A stretch of 41,147 nt of DNA from an uncultured Oscillibacter sp. (GCA_900544105.1 UQUC01000010.1:1-41147); one strand, 5' to 3'. Shown: positions 8,269 through 16,325, numbered from the stretch's first letter. Translations and numbers: made by a program. Notes: generated from the sequence alone by a model not told the origin.

Positions 8269-11254
8269 GCGGTATAATTCCTTTCGGCAAAATATTCAGT
8301 CGAAACACATTGGTCTATAAACTTCACCTGATTGAGAGTGGGTTTTACGCCACTCTTGCGACAGGATTGGATAATGGACGGCATGATCTCCTGAGAGAAA
8401 AACGCATGGTTGTCCATCATCCGTTGATTTTTCAATACTTTTTGGTCAACTACCGCTTTTACTCCCATAAGAACATCGAAAATCACAGAATCTGCTCCAA
8501 TGGGTGGAGGACTTGCTTTCAATCGTTTATGGGTACGCATATATTTTGCATCATTGCCATACTTGGAGCACAGCATCTGATCCCGAAGGTTCTGCTGTGC
8601 AGCAGCTTTCCGAATCCGATCCAAGTCCTGAATGTGCTCTTTCATTTCGTCAGCGGTCAGTTCCTCTATGTTTTTCTTTTTGAAAATCCGCTTGAGTTCA
8701 TCAAGCAGGGAAACATACTCTGGGTCTTTTGACGTTCCAGCTCACGACGGGTTTTCTCTAGAATGTCTTGGAACTGGTCGGCAATCACCATTTCGCCCTC
8801 AGACACTTTGCGGAAATGAAACTCAACCTGATCCAATGCGGTATTGAGCAGCTCGGTCATATCCTCACTTTTCTGCATATTCTGCTTGAGGTTGATAATG
8901 CTGATACGATTATTGACCTCGGTGAGCATAGCATGAAGGCGCTCCATAGAAAACTTCTTTGCAAGCTCATCGTAACCAAATAGTTTCATAATATTAAGCA
9001 GTTCCTTATAGGTATCCAATGCCTGACGCAGAGAAAGCAGCTCGCTCTTATCGTCCAGAGCGGTGATCTGCTGAGAAAACAGTTCTGCGTTGTTCGTTGC
9101 ATATAGAAACAGCTTGTCCTGTATGCTCTTTAAGTCCTGCTCAATCTCCTCTTGCGATTTGAAAATGTTTCGGTATTTTTCAAATTCATCGCCAAGCTCA
9201 GACTGCAATTCTTCAAAGTATGCCTTGTTGGTTTTATCAAATTCGTTGCGGATGTCCGCAAAATCCACCACATAGCCATAGCGGAAGGTTTTATATGGAC
9301 GATTCACACGAGTAAGGGTTTGCAACAGGTTATGCTCTCTGATCACACGACCGAGATACTGTTTTTTCAGTCGAGGCGCATCAAAGCCGGTCAATAGCAT
9401 ATTGTAAACCACCAGCAAGTCAATCTTGCCCTTTTTGAAGTCCTCCTGATAACCACGGCGGGTTTCTTTATCTTCCACATCACAGAGAATCAGCTCATGG
9501 GTCAGTTCCGGGTATTTATCCAGCTCTTCCTCAATTTTAACGGCTTGCGGAGAAGAATCACAAACAATCATACCGCCAATCGTACTGTCTCCCAATGCGA
9601 TTCTGCTGTGCTTGAAATCTTCCACGATGTACTCCACCAGAGCTGACACATACTTCGGGTGTGCATACACATCCTTTTTGGATAGGGAGCCTTTCTCTGT
9701 TTCCAGCGATTCTAAAATGGATTGCATCTTGGTGCGATATTCTGTTTTAATGCCTTCCCGAATCAATTTCAGAGTGTAGCCATCGGCGATGGATCGATTG
9801 TAATAATATTTGTGAATGTACTCTCCAAATACGTCCTTCGTGTTATATCCGTCACCAATCAATGGCGTACCTGTTAATGCAATCATCACAGCATCACGGT
9901 CAGAAGCCATTAAGTTTGCCAGGAAGGAACCATTGGGCTTATAGCTTCGGTGCGCTTCATCCAAAAAATAAATGCGCTGCACATCTACATCATAATCGGA
10001 TTTTCTGGCAACAGATTCCTCTGTAAATTTCTGAATATTTACAACGGTAATGCTGTCCTCACCAGAATTGTTGGAGGTTCCAATCGTTTTAATATTTTTG
10101 ATAAAATCTTCCTTTGAATTGACCTTTTCAACATGAAGACCACGAGCAGCAAATTCCTCGCTGGCTTGCGTAAGCAAATCAAGCCGGTCAACAACAAAAT
10201 AGAATTTTGCCACCTTGCCCTGACGCTGAAAATAATCACGGAGGTATCGGACATTATGAAAGGCAAGTGCAGTCTTTCCGCTGCCTTGGGTATGCCAAAT
10301 GATACCATGCTTCACACCTGCATCCAGTTTCTTCTCAATAGCCAAGGTTGCAAAAAACTGAGGATAGCGCATAATATGTTTTTGCAGAGTTTTTATCCCA
10401 TTCTTGTCTGTTCGCTCCACATAGGCAAACCCATATTTCAAAAACATATTGAAACGGGAGTGGGTGAACAAAGAAGTCAACATTCGATTGGTGGGTGTGT
10501 GTTCATCAATGTTAAGGGCATATTCCTCTGTTCCCTTGATTGTAACCAAGTTGTTGTCCATCAAAATGGTTTCTTCGATGTTGGAGTCAGCAGGGCGAAC
10601 AGCGCTATGTATGGTAGGATCTTCTTCACGAAAACGGTTAAAGAACAGCTTCTCATAGCTGCTGGATGCATAGAACGCACCTTCGATTGGTTCCACATCG
10701 TTGTCATCGTACTCCATGTTGTTGGAGAACACCATAATCTGTGTGATGTTAGCAAACCGACGAAATACCTTTTTGGCAAACCGCTTGTTCATGCGAGTAT
10801 GCTCTGCAATGATGCCATCACGGTTGTTTGGTTTCTTCACTTCAATGAATGCCAACGGCAAACCATTGACTAACAATGTAATATCCGGGCGAAACTCATC
10901 TTCACCATTTTGGTATGTCAGCTCTGTTACTACATGATATGAATTTCGTGATTCATCTTCCAAATCAATCAGCCGTAAACCATTGAATCCGCTGAGAAGA
11001 ATTTTATAAAACGCACGTCCTAAATCATCTGTGTTGAGTTTGATTGCCAGCTCTTCAACCAACGAATCCACATCAGCTTCAGTCAGCGCCGTACCATTCA
11101 GGCGGTTGATGCTGTCACGCAGAATTCCCTTGAAAATATTTGTTTTAGGGCAATATGCTCCGGAGCAATCCTTTTGTTTTATATACTTGTATCCCAAACG
11201 GGTTAAATGGACCAACGCCGGAATCTTCACTCTGGAATTTTCATTGTGAATCAC
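8265..11254 (-). pseudogene. hsdR: HsdR restriction subunit, broken by a 1-base frameshift
   Basis: This is the motor/endonuclease subunit of the type I system. The readable part (GTG 11254 to TAG 8666, 862 aa) has the PD-(D/E)xK nuclease (RPDI near 122-125, E138-V-K140), Walker A GSGKT (about 324-328), DEAH (about 432-435), a TGTPL motif and a C-terminal helicase motif ending LTRVNRPY. At 8726-8731 the run CAAAAG lacks one A. Restoring it continues KDPEYVSLLDELKRIF into the next frame and through an intact tail to the stop at 8265, giving about 996 aa, the normal HsdR length. The lost ~135 residues are the helical domain that docks on the methyltransferase. The GTG start has GGGAGG 8 nt upstream and overlaps the regulator gene by 14 bp. 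A sequencing error or -1 slippage could restore it. Confidence 0.88.
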
Positions 11255-11471
11255 ATGACTCGCCTCCCTCAACCAAAACGATCTCCATAATATCCCCAAT
11301 ATCACAATGCAATGCTGTGCAAATTTTCACCAAAGACTCGGTGGACACATTTTCGTTTCGTCCCAGCTTCGCAATTAAGGCTGGACTAATCCCGGCAGCT
11401 TGCTGTAAGTCCTTTTTCTTCATATCCAAATCAATCAATAATTTCCATAGCTTCTTGTAGCTTACTGCCAT
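11241..11471 (-). CDS. Small XRE/Cro-type regulator heading the defence operon
   Basis: This 76-residue protein is a single helix-turn-helix domain: DMKKKDLQQAAGIS, a recognition helix around SPALIAKLGRNENVS, then SLVKICTALHCDIGDIMEIV. It resembles the YozG-like Cro/CI family. ATG at 11471 is preferred over GTG at 11480 because GGAAGG sits 8 nt before it. It is the first gene after a strong promoter and overlaps hsdR by 14 bp, so it probably autoregulates the restriction/Qat operon, analogous to controller proteins of restriction systems. That role is inferred from position. Confidence 0.85.
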   Translation of the reverse strand: MAVSYKKLWKLLIDLDMKKKDLQQAAGISPALIAKLGRNENVSTESLVKICTALHCDIGDIMEIVLVEGGESCDSQ

Positions 11472-11516
11472 ATTTGCCACCTTCCATGCAACAACTAAAG
11501 TTTATAATTCACCATT

Positions 11517-11545
11517 ATTATACCAGAAATCTTTTTATTTATCAA
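11517..11545 (-). promoter_or_regulatory. Promoter of the defence operon
   Basis: On the minus strand, TTGATA (11540-11545) and a perfect TATAAT (11517-11522) are separated by 17 nt. TATAAT is preceded by TGG. It is the only convincing promoter seen for the eight-gene run from the XRE gene to qatD; no terminator was found inside the run. Confidence 0.75.
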
Positions 11546-11659
11546 CAAAAATACACGATAATGAAGTTTTACTATTCGACTACCCAAAACAGAGTCATTA
11601 AAAAGAAAAATTAAACTTGGAAAAGACTATTATGTTTTCGTTACAAATTGGCAAGCAGT

Positions 11660-11679
11660 GTAAACCTGTACAGGTTTAC
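11660..11679. repeat. Perfect 20-bp palindrome
   Basis: GTAAACCTGTACAGGTTTAC is its own reverse complement. It lies about 115 bp upstream of the defence promoter. It fits an operator for a dimeric HTH protein or a mobilization site. It does not resemble the GTAGC-type operators near the xis gene. Confidence 0.6.
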
Positions 11680-11713
11680 TCATTTTCTCGAATTGTCCTT
11701 TGGGCCATTCTTC

Positions 11714-11742
11714 GCAAATTTGCTTGTTGGGGTGCCCCCCAA
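11714..11742. repeat. Palindrome plus G/C inverted repeat, oriT-like
   Basis: GCAAATTTGC (11714-11723) is a perfect palindrome. It is followed by TTGGGG and CCCCAA arms (11727-11742) around a short centre. Adjacent inverted repeats near a run of G and C residues resemble the general layout of transfer origins. No exact nic consensus was recognised, so oriT is a hypothesis only. Confidence 0.35.
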
Positions 11743-11826
11743 TCCTCCAGAACATCATCTGCCGATGATGGCTACGCAGCTAGGCTGCTGACAATATCCG
11801 GAGAGAATATCTGTACTAAAATGTTG

Positions 11827-11919
11827 TGTGACGATGGTGACGGTTGTGACGATGAAACGGAGAGCTAGCCAGGGGCAATTTGTATCGTCACCATCGTCAC
11901 CATCGTCACAACCGTCACA
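11827..11919. repeat. Iteron cluster: seven 9-bp repeats in two inverted arrays
   Basis: Three direct units of TGTGACGAT type (11827-11853) face four units in the opposite orientation (11884-11919). Variants are TGTGACGAT, GGTGACGAT, GGTGACGGT and TGTGACGGT. The facing arrays include a perfect 17-bp inverted repeat (11837-11853 with 11902-11918), so a long hairpin is possible. Regular 9-bp repeats beside a RepA-like helicase gene suggest a replication origin. The rest of 11481-12333 contains no gene I can support. Confidence 0.6.
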
Positions 11920-12236
11920 TTTTGAGAAATATAATATTCCGCTGTGAGAAAATCTGCAAATTTGAAAACCAGGATTGCACTGAAAGCACACCAACGGCGG
12001 GCACAGCCAACATCATAGATGTTGTTCAATGGGGTTTGGGACTGCTGCACCAACAAGCAGTTTGTGATTATGGATAGCCACAAGCATTGCTTGCTACAAT
12101 ATTTTTGGCCCCAAGAACAGTGTTGCACTGATAATACTGTCAGCGGTTCAAACCTGATCTGTAATGAAGCGGTAATCAGCCTTATGTGGCATTACTTGAG
12201 CTAATCACGCTCGGTTACCAAGTTGCGAAATTATAA

Positions 12237-12269
12237 AAAACGATGTGTCCAAATTGAACACATCGTTTT
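12237..12269. terminator. Bidirectional terminator of the rep/tnpV operon
   Basis: A 12-bp stem, AAAACGATGTGT paired with ACACATCGTTTT, is flanked by A-rich and T-rich sequence on both sides. It ends the minus-strand xis-int-rep-tnpV operon and isolates the origin-like hub from it. Confidence 0.75.
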
Positions 12270-12284
12270 CGTTGTTTCATTATA

Positions 12285-12332
12285 TTATCTCATCTGCTTG
12301 TCCGGGGAAGGCAGCTCGTAAACATCTTTCAT
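12285..12332 (-). other. 15-codon micro-ORF after tnpV
   Basis: ATG lies 1 nt after the tnpV stop, with AGGAGG 11 nt upstream, and reads 15 codons to TAA. It may be a coupled micropeptide or the stub of a lost downstream gene. No similarity was recognised and function is unknown. Confidence 0.2.
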
Positions 12333-12333
12333 C

Positions 12334-12720
12334 TCACATACCACCTCCTACTGGACTATAAATCATTTCATATTTTACAATTTCCTCTGCACGATTGCGA
12401 ATGCTGTTCATCGCTCCAACCCATGCCATTTGATTCTTTTCCTTGAGCTGTTCGGTAATGCACTCTCGCTCCTTCATCTGCTGAATAATCAGGGATAACC
12501 GGTTCTCAGCCTGCTCGTTGAGATCAGCAAGGTATGTCCAGAGTTTTCCTGTGAGAATCAAATCATTGAATATACCTGGATTTGTCATTCTCAGATACTC
12601 CCGATGGAGTCGCCCCCATCTTCCAATCGATCTGGTCTCGTCGGGCAAACTCAGCTCTGGCACATAGTAGTCACCCACCAACACATAATAGATGCCATTT
12701 TCGAAAATTCTTTTTTTCAT
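12334..12720 (-). CDS. tnpV: TnpV-family protein
   Basis: This 128-residue protein matches TnpV, a family first annotated from Clostridium transposons and common on Firmicutes mobile elements. Diagnostic stretches are YYVLVGDYYVPEL, GRWGRLHREYL, LILTGKLWTYLADLNEQA and QMKERECITEQLK. Its biochemical role is not established. ATG at 12720 is chosen because GAGGAG precedes it and it overlaps the repA-like stop as ATGA. It is the last substantial gene of the minus-strand operon; a terminator follows. Confidence 0.85.
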   Translation of the reverse strand: MKKRIFENGIYYVLVGDYYVPELSLPDETRSIGRWGRLHREYLRMTNPGIFNDLILTGKLWTYLADLNEQAENRLSLIIQQMKERECITEQLKEKNQMAWVGAMNSIRNRAEEIVKYEMIYSPVGGGM

Positions 12721-13898
12721 ATCTTCGCACACTCCTCTCCGGTTGTTTCGCTCATTACCAAGGTCAAGGTAATATTGCTTCCTGTCCGACTGCGATTATT
12801 TTCATACCGTATACCAAACTCCTGTATCAGTTTTCCAGCTTTGACATTGAGCTTCTTACTTAATGCATTGGGCTGAATGGTCACCTGCAGCGCCTCTGCA
12901 AGCTCCGTAGCACTGCCTTTCCATTGATGGGATTCTGCTGTTACAAGCTTAGCTACCGCTGCCAAAATAGGGTCTGGCGGCTCTTTCCACAACTGTCGTT
13001 CTGCCTTTTCAAAATTCCATTGCAGAGTCACTTCATCTCGTATCAGATGAATCTTCTGGTCTGGTTGGTCACGACCTACAATGTCCAGTGAAGCTTTATT
13101 ATCGGTACGTTTCTCCTTCTGCATCAGAATGGCTCCATCAGCACACCCCAGCAATCCTGTAGTACCGGAAATCGTTTCAAAACTGTCTTCCGCAGGCTGC
13201 TTTCTGGTGTGATGAACAATCAGTACACACACTCCGTTCTGCTCTCCAAAAGCTTTCAGCCGACTGATAATCTCATAGTCACCAGCATAGCTGTAAGCTT
13301 CTCCTGACATCTCACGCACCTTCTGCAAGGTGTCCACAATTACCAGTCTGGTGTTGGGGTGTTCCCGAAGAAAGAAGGCTAACTGCTCATCCAATCCATT
13401 GCCAACCTGTTTGGCGCTTACAGCAAAGAAAAGTTCTCCTGCACTTTCCACGCCAAACATTCGGGCCATACGTTCCTGCAATCTCTGATAATCGTCCTCC
13501 AAAGCCAGATAGAGTACCGCTCCGGGTTGTTTGATCTCATACTCCCAGATAGACTGTCCGGTACTGACATGGTGGGCAAACTGCGCCACCAAGAAGGATT
13601 TTCCAATTTTGGGCGCTCCGGCAAGGATATATGCTCCTGTATAGAGCAGATTCTCAATTATAGGCATCCTGCTTCTATAAACCGTATCATACAGCTCCGT
13701 CAGCGATACAGTATGCAGATAATCCGGACTGTTCATCTGACGCATTTGCCGGAGCCAAGCTTCCATTTCAACGCTTTCATGGTTGCCATCCTGCTGATTA
13801 TCTGCTAAAATGGTTTCGTTACATAGTGGTGACTGTCCTCCGTCTGCGCCAACAGACGGGATTAGGGCAGTCATCTTTTCTTTTTTCTCATCGGTCAT
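12717..13898 (-). CDS. RepA-like AAA/RecA-fold ATPase (replicative helicase type)
   Basis: This 393-residue ATPase of the RepA/DnaB-RecA fold has Walker A GAPKIGKSF near residues 80-88, Walker B LVIVDTLQKV further on, and a VLIVHHTRK sensor-like segment typical of hexameric RepA helicases of plasmids and mobile elements. A C-terminal winged-helix-like region follows. ATG at 13898 is supported by AGGAGG 6 nt upstream. An in-frame start at 13919 would add 7 residues within the previous gene. It overlaps the preceding RHH gene by 11 bp. With the nearby iterons it suggests the excised island can replicate, at least transiently. Confidence 0.8.
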   Translation of the reverse strand: MTDEKKEKMTALIPSVGADGGQSPLCNETILADNQQDGNHESVEMEAWLRQMRQMNSPDYLHTVSLTELYDTVYRSRMPIIENLLYTGAYILAGAPKIGKSFLVAQFAHHVSTGQSIWEYEIKQPGAVLYLALEDDYQRLQERMARMFGVESAGELFFAVSAKQVGNGLDEQLAFFLREHPNTRLVIVDTLQKVREMSGEAYSYAGDYEIISRLKAFGEQNGVCVLIVHHTRKQPAEDSFETISGTTGLLGCADGAILMQKEKRTDNKASLDIVGRDQPDQKIHLIRDEVTLQWNFEKAERQLWKEPPDPILAAVAKLVTAESHQWKGSATELAEALQVTIQPNALSKKLNVKAGKLIQEFGIRYENNRSRTGSNITLTLVMSETTGEECAKI

Positions 13899-14223
13899 AT
13901 AACTCCTCCTTTTCCGCATTGGTAATCTGGATCAACTGCTCCATCAGTGCTCTGCATTCTAATAGCAAATCGACCGCTTCTTCTGGTACTTTTACTCCAT
14001 TCAGAACATCTTTCAGCCGACGCACCTCCAGACTCAGCCGGTCGCTTTCAAATTTACCAACCCGGATACTGATGTGCTGTTCCAGCATGGAACGGATCAT
14101 GAACTCATTTTTAGGAAATCCCGTTATCTTGATTCGCTCCTCCATCTGACGGTATTCCTCTGGTGTCAAGCGAAAACTTACTGTTTTGTTGCGTGCCCTG
14201 TTGTGGTCGTGATACCGACTCAT
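13888..14223 (-). CDS. Ribbon-helix-helix mobilization-like protein
   Basis: This 111-residue basic protein has an RHH-type beginning (NKTVSFRLTPEEYRQMEERI) followed by KNEFMIRSMLEQHISI and a coiled-coil-like C-terminus rich in Leu, Glu and Arg. This is the layout of MobC-like relaxosome accessory proteins. Its ATG overlaps the integrase stop as ATGA. No relaxase accompanies it, so it could help a helper element's relaxase, or instead act as a repressor or partition-type DNA binder. The family call is moderate. Confidence 0.6.
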   Translation of the reverse strand: MSRYHDHNRARNKTVSFRLTPEEYRQMEERIKITGFPKNEFMIRSMLEQHISIRVGKFESDRLSLEVRRLKDVLNGVKVPEEAVDLLLECRALMEQLIQITNAEKEELYDR

Positions 14224-15299
14224 TTTTCTTCCATCTCCTTTTTCCCGTTATGAAACTGATCCAGCTGCTCCGCCAAACGCTCCTGTTTGTTTGGGTACAG
14301 ATGAGAATAGGTGTTCAGGGTAGTTTCAATATTCTCGTGTCCCAGGCGTTCAGCAATCTCCTTTGGAGAAACTCCCATCTCAATCAGAAGGCTGGTATGG
14401 CTATGTCGGAGTGAATGAATATGAATTTTTTTCATTCCGCTGAGCTTTATTCCTCGTTTCATCTCCTTTTCCAAAAAGGTCTTTGCCACCGGGATCACCC
14501 GATCCCCCGGCTGAGGATCATACAGGCTTTCCTTGTAGTCCAGGATATCCTCTGCCAGAAATTGCGGGATATTGACCTTCCGGTTGCTCTTGCGGGTCTT
14601 GGGTGGGGTGATGGCATCCTCTCCCTTGAGCCTCTGGTATGATTTGGTGATACTAATCACTCGTTTCTCCAGATCCACATCCCCGAAGGTTAGGGCCAGC
14701 AGTTCTCCGATACGGATTCCTGTCCAGAAAAGGATCTGAAAGGCCAACCAGGAGATCCGCTTGTCCATCAAACAGTCTGCAAAGCTTTGAAATTCTTCCT
14801 TTGTCCAGATTTCCATCTCCTCTGCCTTGGCTTTCCCCATACTGCCAGCTTTGCGGCAGGGATTCTCCTTCAGGTCGTAGTACCGGACGGCGTAGTTAAA
14901 GATGGTGGAGAGGTTGTTGTTGATGGTCTTGAGGTAGGTGGGTTTGTAGCCCTTTGCAATGAGACTGTTCTGCCATACCCGGACATCTGCGGCTGTGATA
15001 TCGTTGATGCGCTTCTCTGCAAAGTAAGGGAGTATCTTGTCCCGGATAATATACTCCTTGTTTATCATGGTGTGCTGGCAGAGGTGGTGCCTGGCATCCT
15101 CCAGATACAACTCCACGAAATCCTTGAACTTCATGTCACAGCTTTGGTTCTGCTTCATAATGAAATCCCGGTACCACTCCTCCGCCTCCCGTTTGGTCTT
15201 GAACCCTCGCTTGGTGGACTTCCGGTTCTTGCCGGTCCAGTCCTTGTATCGGTACTGGATCAGCCACTTCCCGGTTTTGGGGTCTTTCTCTGTGGTCAT
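14220..15299 (-). CDS. int: Tyrosine recombinase (integrase) of the island
   Basis: This 359-residue phage/ICE-type tyrosine integrase has an N-terminal arm-binding domain (residues 1-50, KWLIQYRYKDWTGKNRKSTKRG), a SAM-like core-binding domain (about 55-150) and a catalytic domain with R196 (TGIRIGEL), a Lys near 234, H295xxR298, H321 (LGHEN) and nucleophile Y331 (TLNTYSHLYP). All catalytic residues are present. It should carry out integration at the guaA core ATTCCCACTC and excision with the small upstream protein. The ATG overlaps the xis-like stop by one base (TGATG). Confidence 0.96.
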   Translation of the reverse strand: MTTEKDPKTGKWLIQYRYKDWTGKNRKSTKRGFKTKREAEEWYRDFIMKQNQSCDMKFKDFVELYLEDARHHLCQHTMINKEYIIRDKILPYFAEKRINDITAADVRVWQNSLIAKGYKPTYLKTINNNLSTIFNYAVRYYDLKENPCRKAGSMGKAKAEEMEIWTKEEFQSFADCLMDKRISWLAFQILFWTGIRIGELLALTFGDVDLEKRVISITKSYQRLKGEDAITPPKTRKSNRKVNIPQFLAEDILDYKESLYDPQPGDRVIPVAKTFLEKEMKRGIKLSGMKKIHIHSLRHSHTSLLIEMGVSPKEIAERLGHENIETTLNTYSHLYPNKQERLAEQLDQFHNGKKEMEEK

Positions 15300-15496
15300 C
15301 AGGCACTCACCCCCTCTCCCAGACCATAGCAGCGCTCTTCCAGGTACTTTCGGGGGATTCTGCCTGAGAAGGTCAGATACCCCTTCTGTGCCAGTTCATC
15401 ATTCAGCCTGTGAATCACCTTGTAAGCGTGTCCCGTGGAGATGTTCAGTATCTCTGCCAGTTCCTTGGCTGTGATAAAGCTTTGTTCTTTCATCAT
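15299..15496 (-). CDS. Excisionase-like helix-turn-helix protein
   Basis: This 65-residue protein (FITAKELAEILNISTGHAYKVIHRLNDEL, then PRKYLEERCYG) has the winged HTH of excisionases and MerR-like DNA binders. AAGGAGG is 5 nt before the first of two consecutive ATGs. It directly precedes and touches int, and is the first gene behind an operator-rich promoter, the normal place for a recombination directionality factor. Role in excision is inferred. Confidence 0.8.
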   Translation of the reverse strand: MMKEQSFITAKELAEILNISTGHAYKVIHRLNDELAQKGYLTFSGRIPRKYLEERCYGLGEGVSA

Positions 15497-15518
15497 GGTA
15501 TCCTCCTTTTTACTTATT

Positions 15519-15534
15519 GTAGCTTAATCGCTAC
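15519..15534. promoter_or_regulatory. Operator O1
   Basis: GTAGCTTAATCGCTAC is a near-perfect 16-bp palindrome of the GTAGC-N6-GCTAC type, located over the transcription start of the xis operon. Likely bound by the divergently encoded XRE protein. Confidence 0.7.
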
Positions 15535-15538
15535 ATTC

Positions 15539-15567
15539 ATTATAACGTAGCGAATTCGCTACGTCAA
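15539..15567 (-). promoter_or_regulatory. Promoter of xis-int-rep operon
   Basis: On the minus strand, TTGACG (15562-15567) and perfect TATAAT (15539-15544) are spaced 17 nt apart. The spacer is filled by operator O2, and O1 lies just downstream around the start site, so repressor binding would block this promoter completely. Confidence 0.85.
15545..15564. promoter_or_regulatory. Operator O2 (perfect 20-bp palindrome)
   Basis: ACGTAGCGAATTCGCTACGT is a perfect palindrome sitting between the -35 and -10 of the xis promoter. Its centre is 28 bp from O1 and 49 bp from O3. Confidence 0.8.
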
Positions 15568-15595
15568 CCCTTTTTTGATAATTTTCAAAAATTTT

Positions 15596-15611
15596 GTAGC
15601 TTATTCGCTCT
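15596..15611. promoter_or_regulatory. Operator O3 (imperfect)
   Basis: GTAGCTTATTCGCTCT shares the GTAGC-TTCGCT core but has lost the second half-site. It lies just upstream of the TATACT -10 element (15620-15625) of the XRE gene, so the repressor probably controls its own gene more weakly. Confidence 0.6.
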
Positions 15612-15619
15612 ATCCGTGC

Positions 15620-15625
15620 TATACT
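15620..15625 (+). promoter_or_regulatory. -10 element of the XRE repressor gene
   Basis: TATACT lies 31 nt before the ATG. The -35 is poorly defined (TTGTAG at an over-long 20-nt spacing), so the promoter is expected to be weaker than the divergent xis promoter. Confidence 0.5.
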
Positions 15626-15656
15626 AAATGAAAAAAGGGTTGAAAGGGGATTTTTA

Positions 15657-16265
15657 ATGCTTACAATTGGTGATAAAATTAAATATTTTCGCAAACAGCG
15701 AGGTATGACGCAGGCGCAGTTGGCTGAATTGACTGGGATTCATCCTGTGTCCATCCGCAAATACGAAACAAACAAGATGCAGCCCCAGTCCCAGCAGCTT
15801 GAGCGAATTGCAGAAGCATTACGGGTCAACAGCGGCGCTCTCAGTAATTCCCATTCTGATATCATTCACATGGAAACCAAAGGCGATCTGATGGGCTTAC
15901 TGATCCTGTGGCACAAGTCTGGCATCCTGTCCATTGAAGGTGAGCGTGGGGAAGATAACCTTCTGGACGCTGCCACCGTTCGGTTTCAGCCCAATACAGT
16001 TTTCGGGACTTATCTGGCACTCTCCTGCGACCAGGCAAAAAAAGAAGAGGTCATCCAATTGGATAACCTCAGTGTGGTATTACAGGATAAATCCATTTTA
16101 CAGAATCTGCTCCGCTGGGAAAGTCTCTACAATGGCTATGTAATCATGTCCAAGAAATATGGAGACAGTGACAGCGAACCAACACTTGCTGCTCTCAATG
16201 AGCTGAGAGAAAATCTGGAGCTGATTGAAATGGAACTGCAAGGGAATACAGAAATGCTGATTTGA
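15657..16265 (+). CDS. XRE-family repressor of the island
   Basis: This 202-residue protein has an N-terminal HTH_3 domain (residues 4-60: KIKYFRKQRGMTQAQLAELTGIHPVSIRKYETNKMQP) and a mixed C-terminal region without a recognised domain or the Ser/Lys protease pair of LexA/CI, so induction by self-cleavage is not indicated. GAAAGGGGA precedes the ATG. It is divergent from xis-int and separated by three palindromic operators, the classic lysogeny-type switch that keeps the element integrated. It is the only plus-strand gene of the island. Confidence 0.88.
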   Translation: MLTIGDKIKYFRKQRGMTQAQLAELTGIHPVSIRKYETNKMQPQSQQLERIAEALRVNSGALSNSHSDIIHMETKGDLMGLLILWHKSGILSIEGERGEDNLLDAATVRFQPNTVFGTYLALSCDQAKKEEVIQLDNLSVVLQDKSILQNLLRWESLYNGYVIMSKKYGDSDSEPTLAALNELRENLELIEMELQGNTEMLI

Positions 16266-16306
16266 TAGCAAGATGATAGCATTTATTCTCTGCATAAAAA
16301 TCTAAA

Positions 16307-16325
16307 TGTACTCAATCTGTACTCA
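16307..16325. repeat. Integrase arm-type repeats, right end
   Basis: Direct copies of TGTACTCA at 16307-16314 and 16318-16325 match the left-end pair in sequence, orientation and 11-bp spacing. They lie about 60 bp inside the right core. Confidence 0.65.

Noticed and set aside
8265..8645. A separate 126-codon gene after hsdR
   Set aside because: Its sequence continues HsdR exactly when one A is restored at 8726-8731, so it is the detached C-terminus of HsdR and not an independent gene.
8720..8740. Programmed -1 frameshift in hsdR
   Set aside because: The A-run is only four bases and does not form a proper slippery heptamer, and I saw no clear stimulatory hairpin. A simple deletion or sequencing error is more likely.
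11827..11919. CRISPR array
   Set aside because: Units are only 9 bp, contiguous without spacers and inverted half-way; no cas genes nearby.
11617..12204. Several 60-90 codon frames in the origin-like hub
   Set aside because: They run through iterons and palindromes, lack ribosome sites, and show repetitive or unlikely composition.
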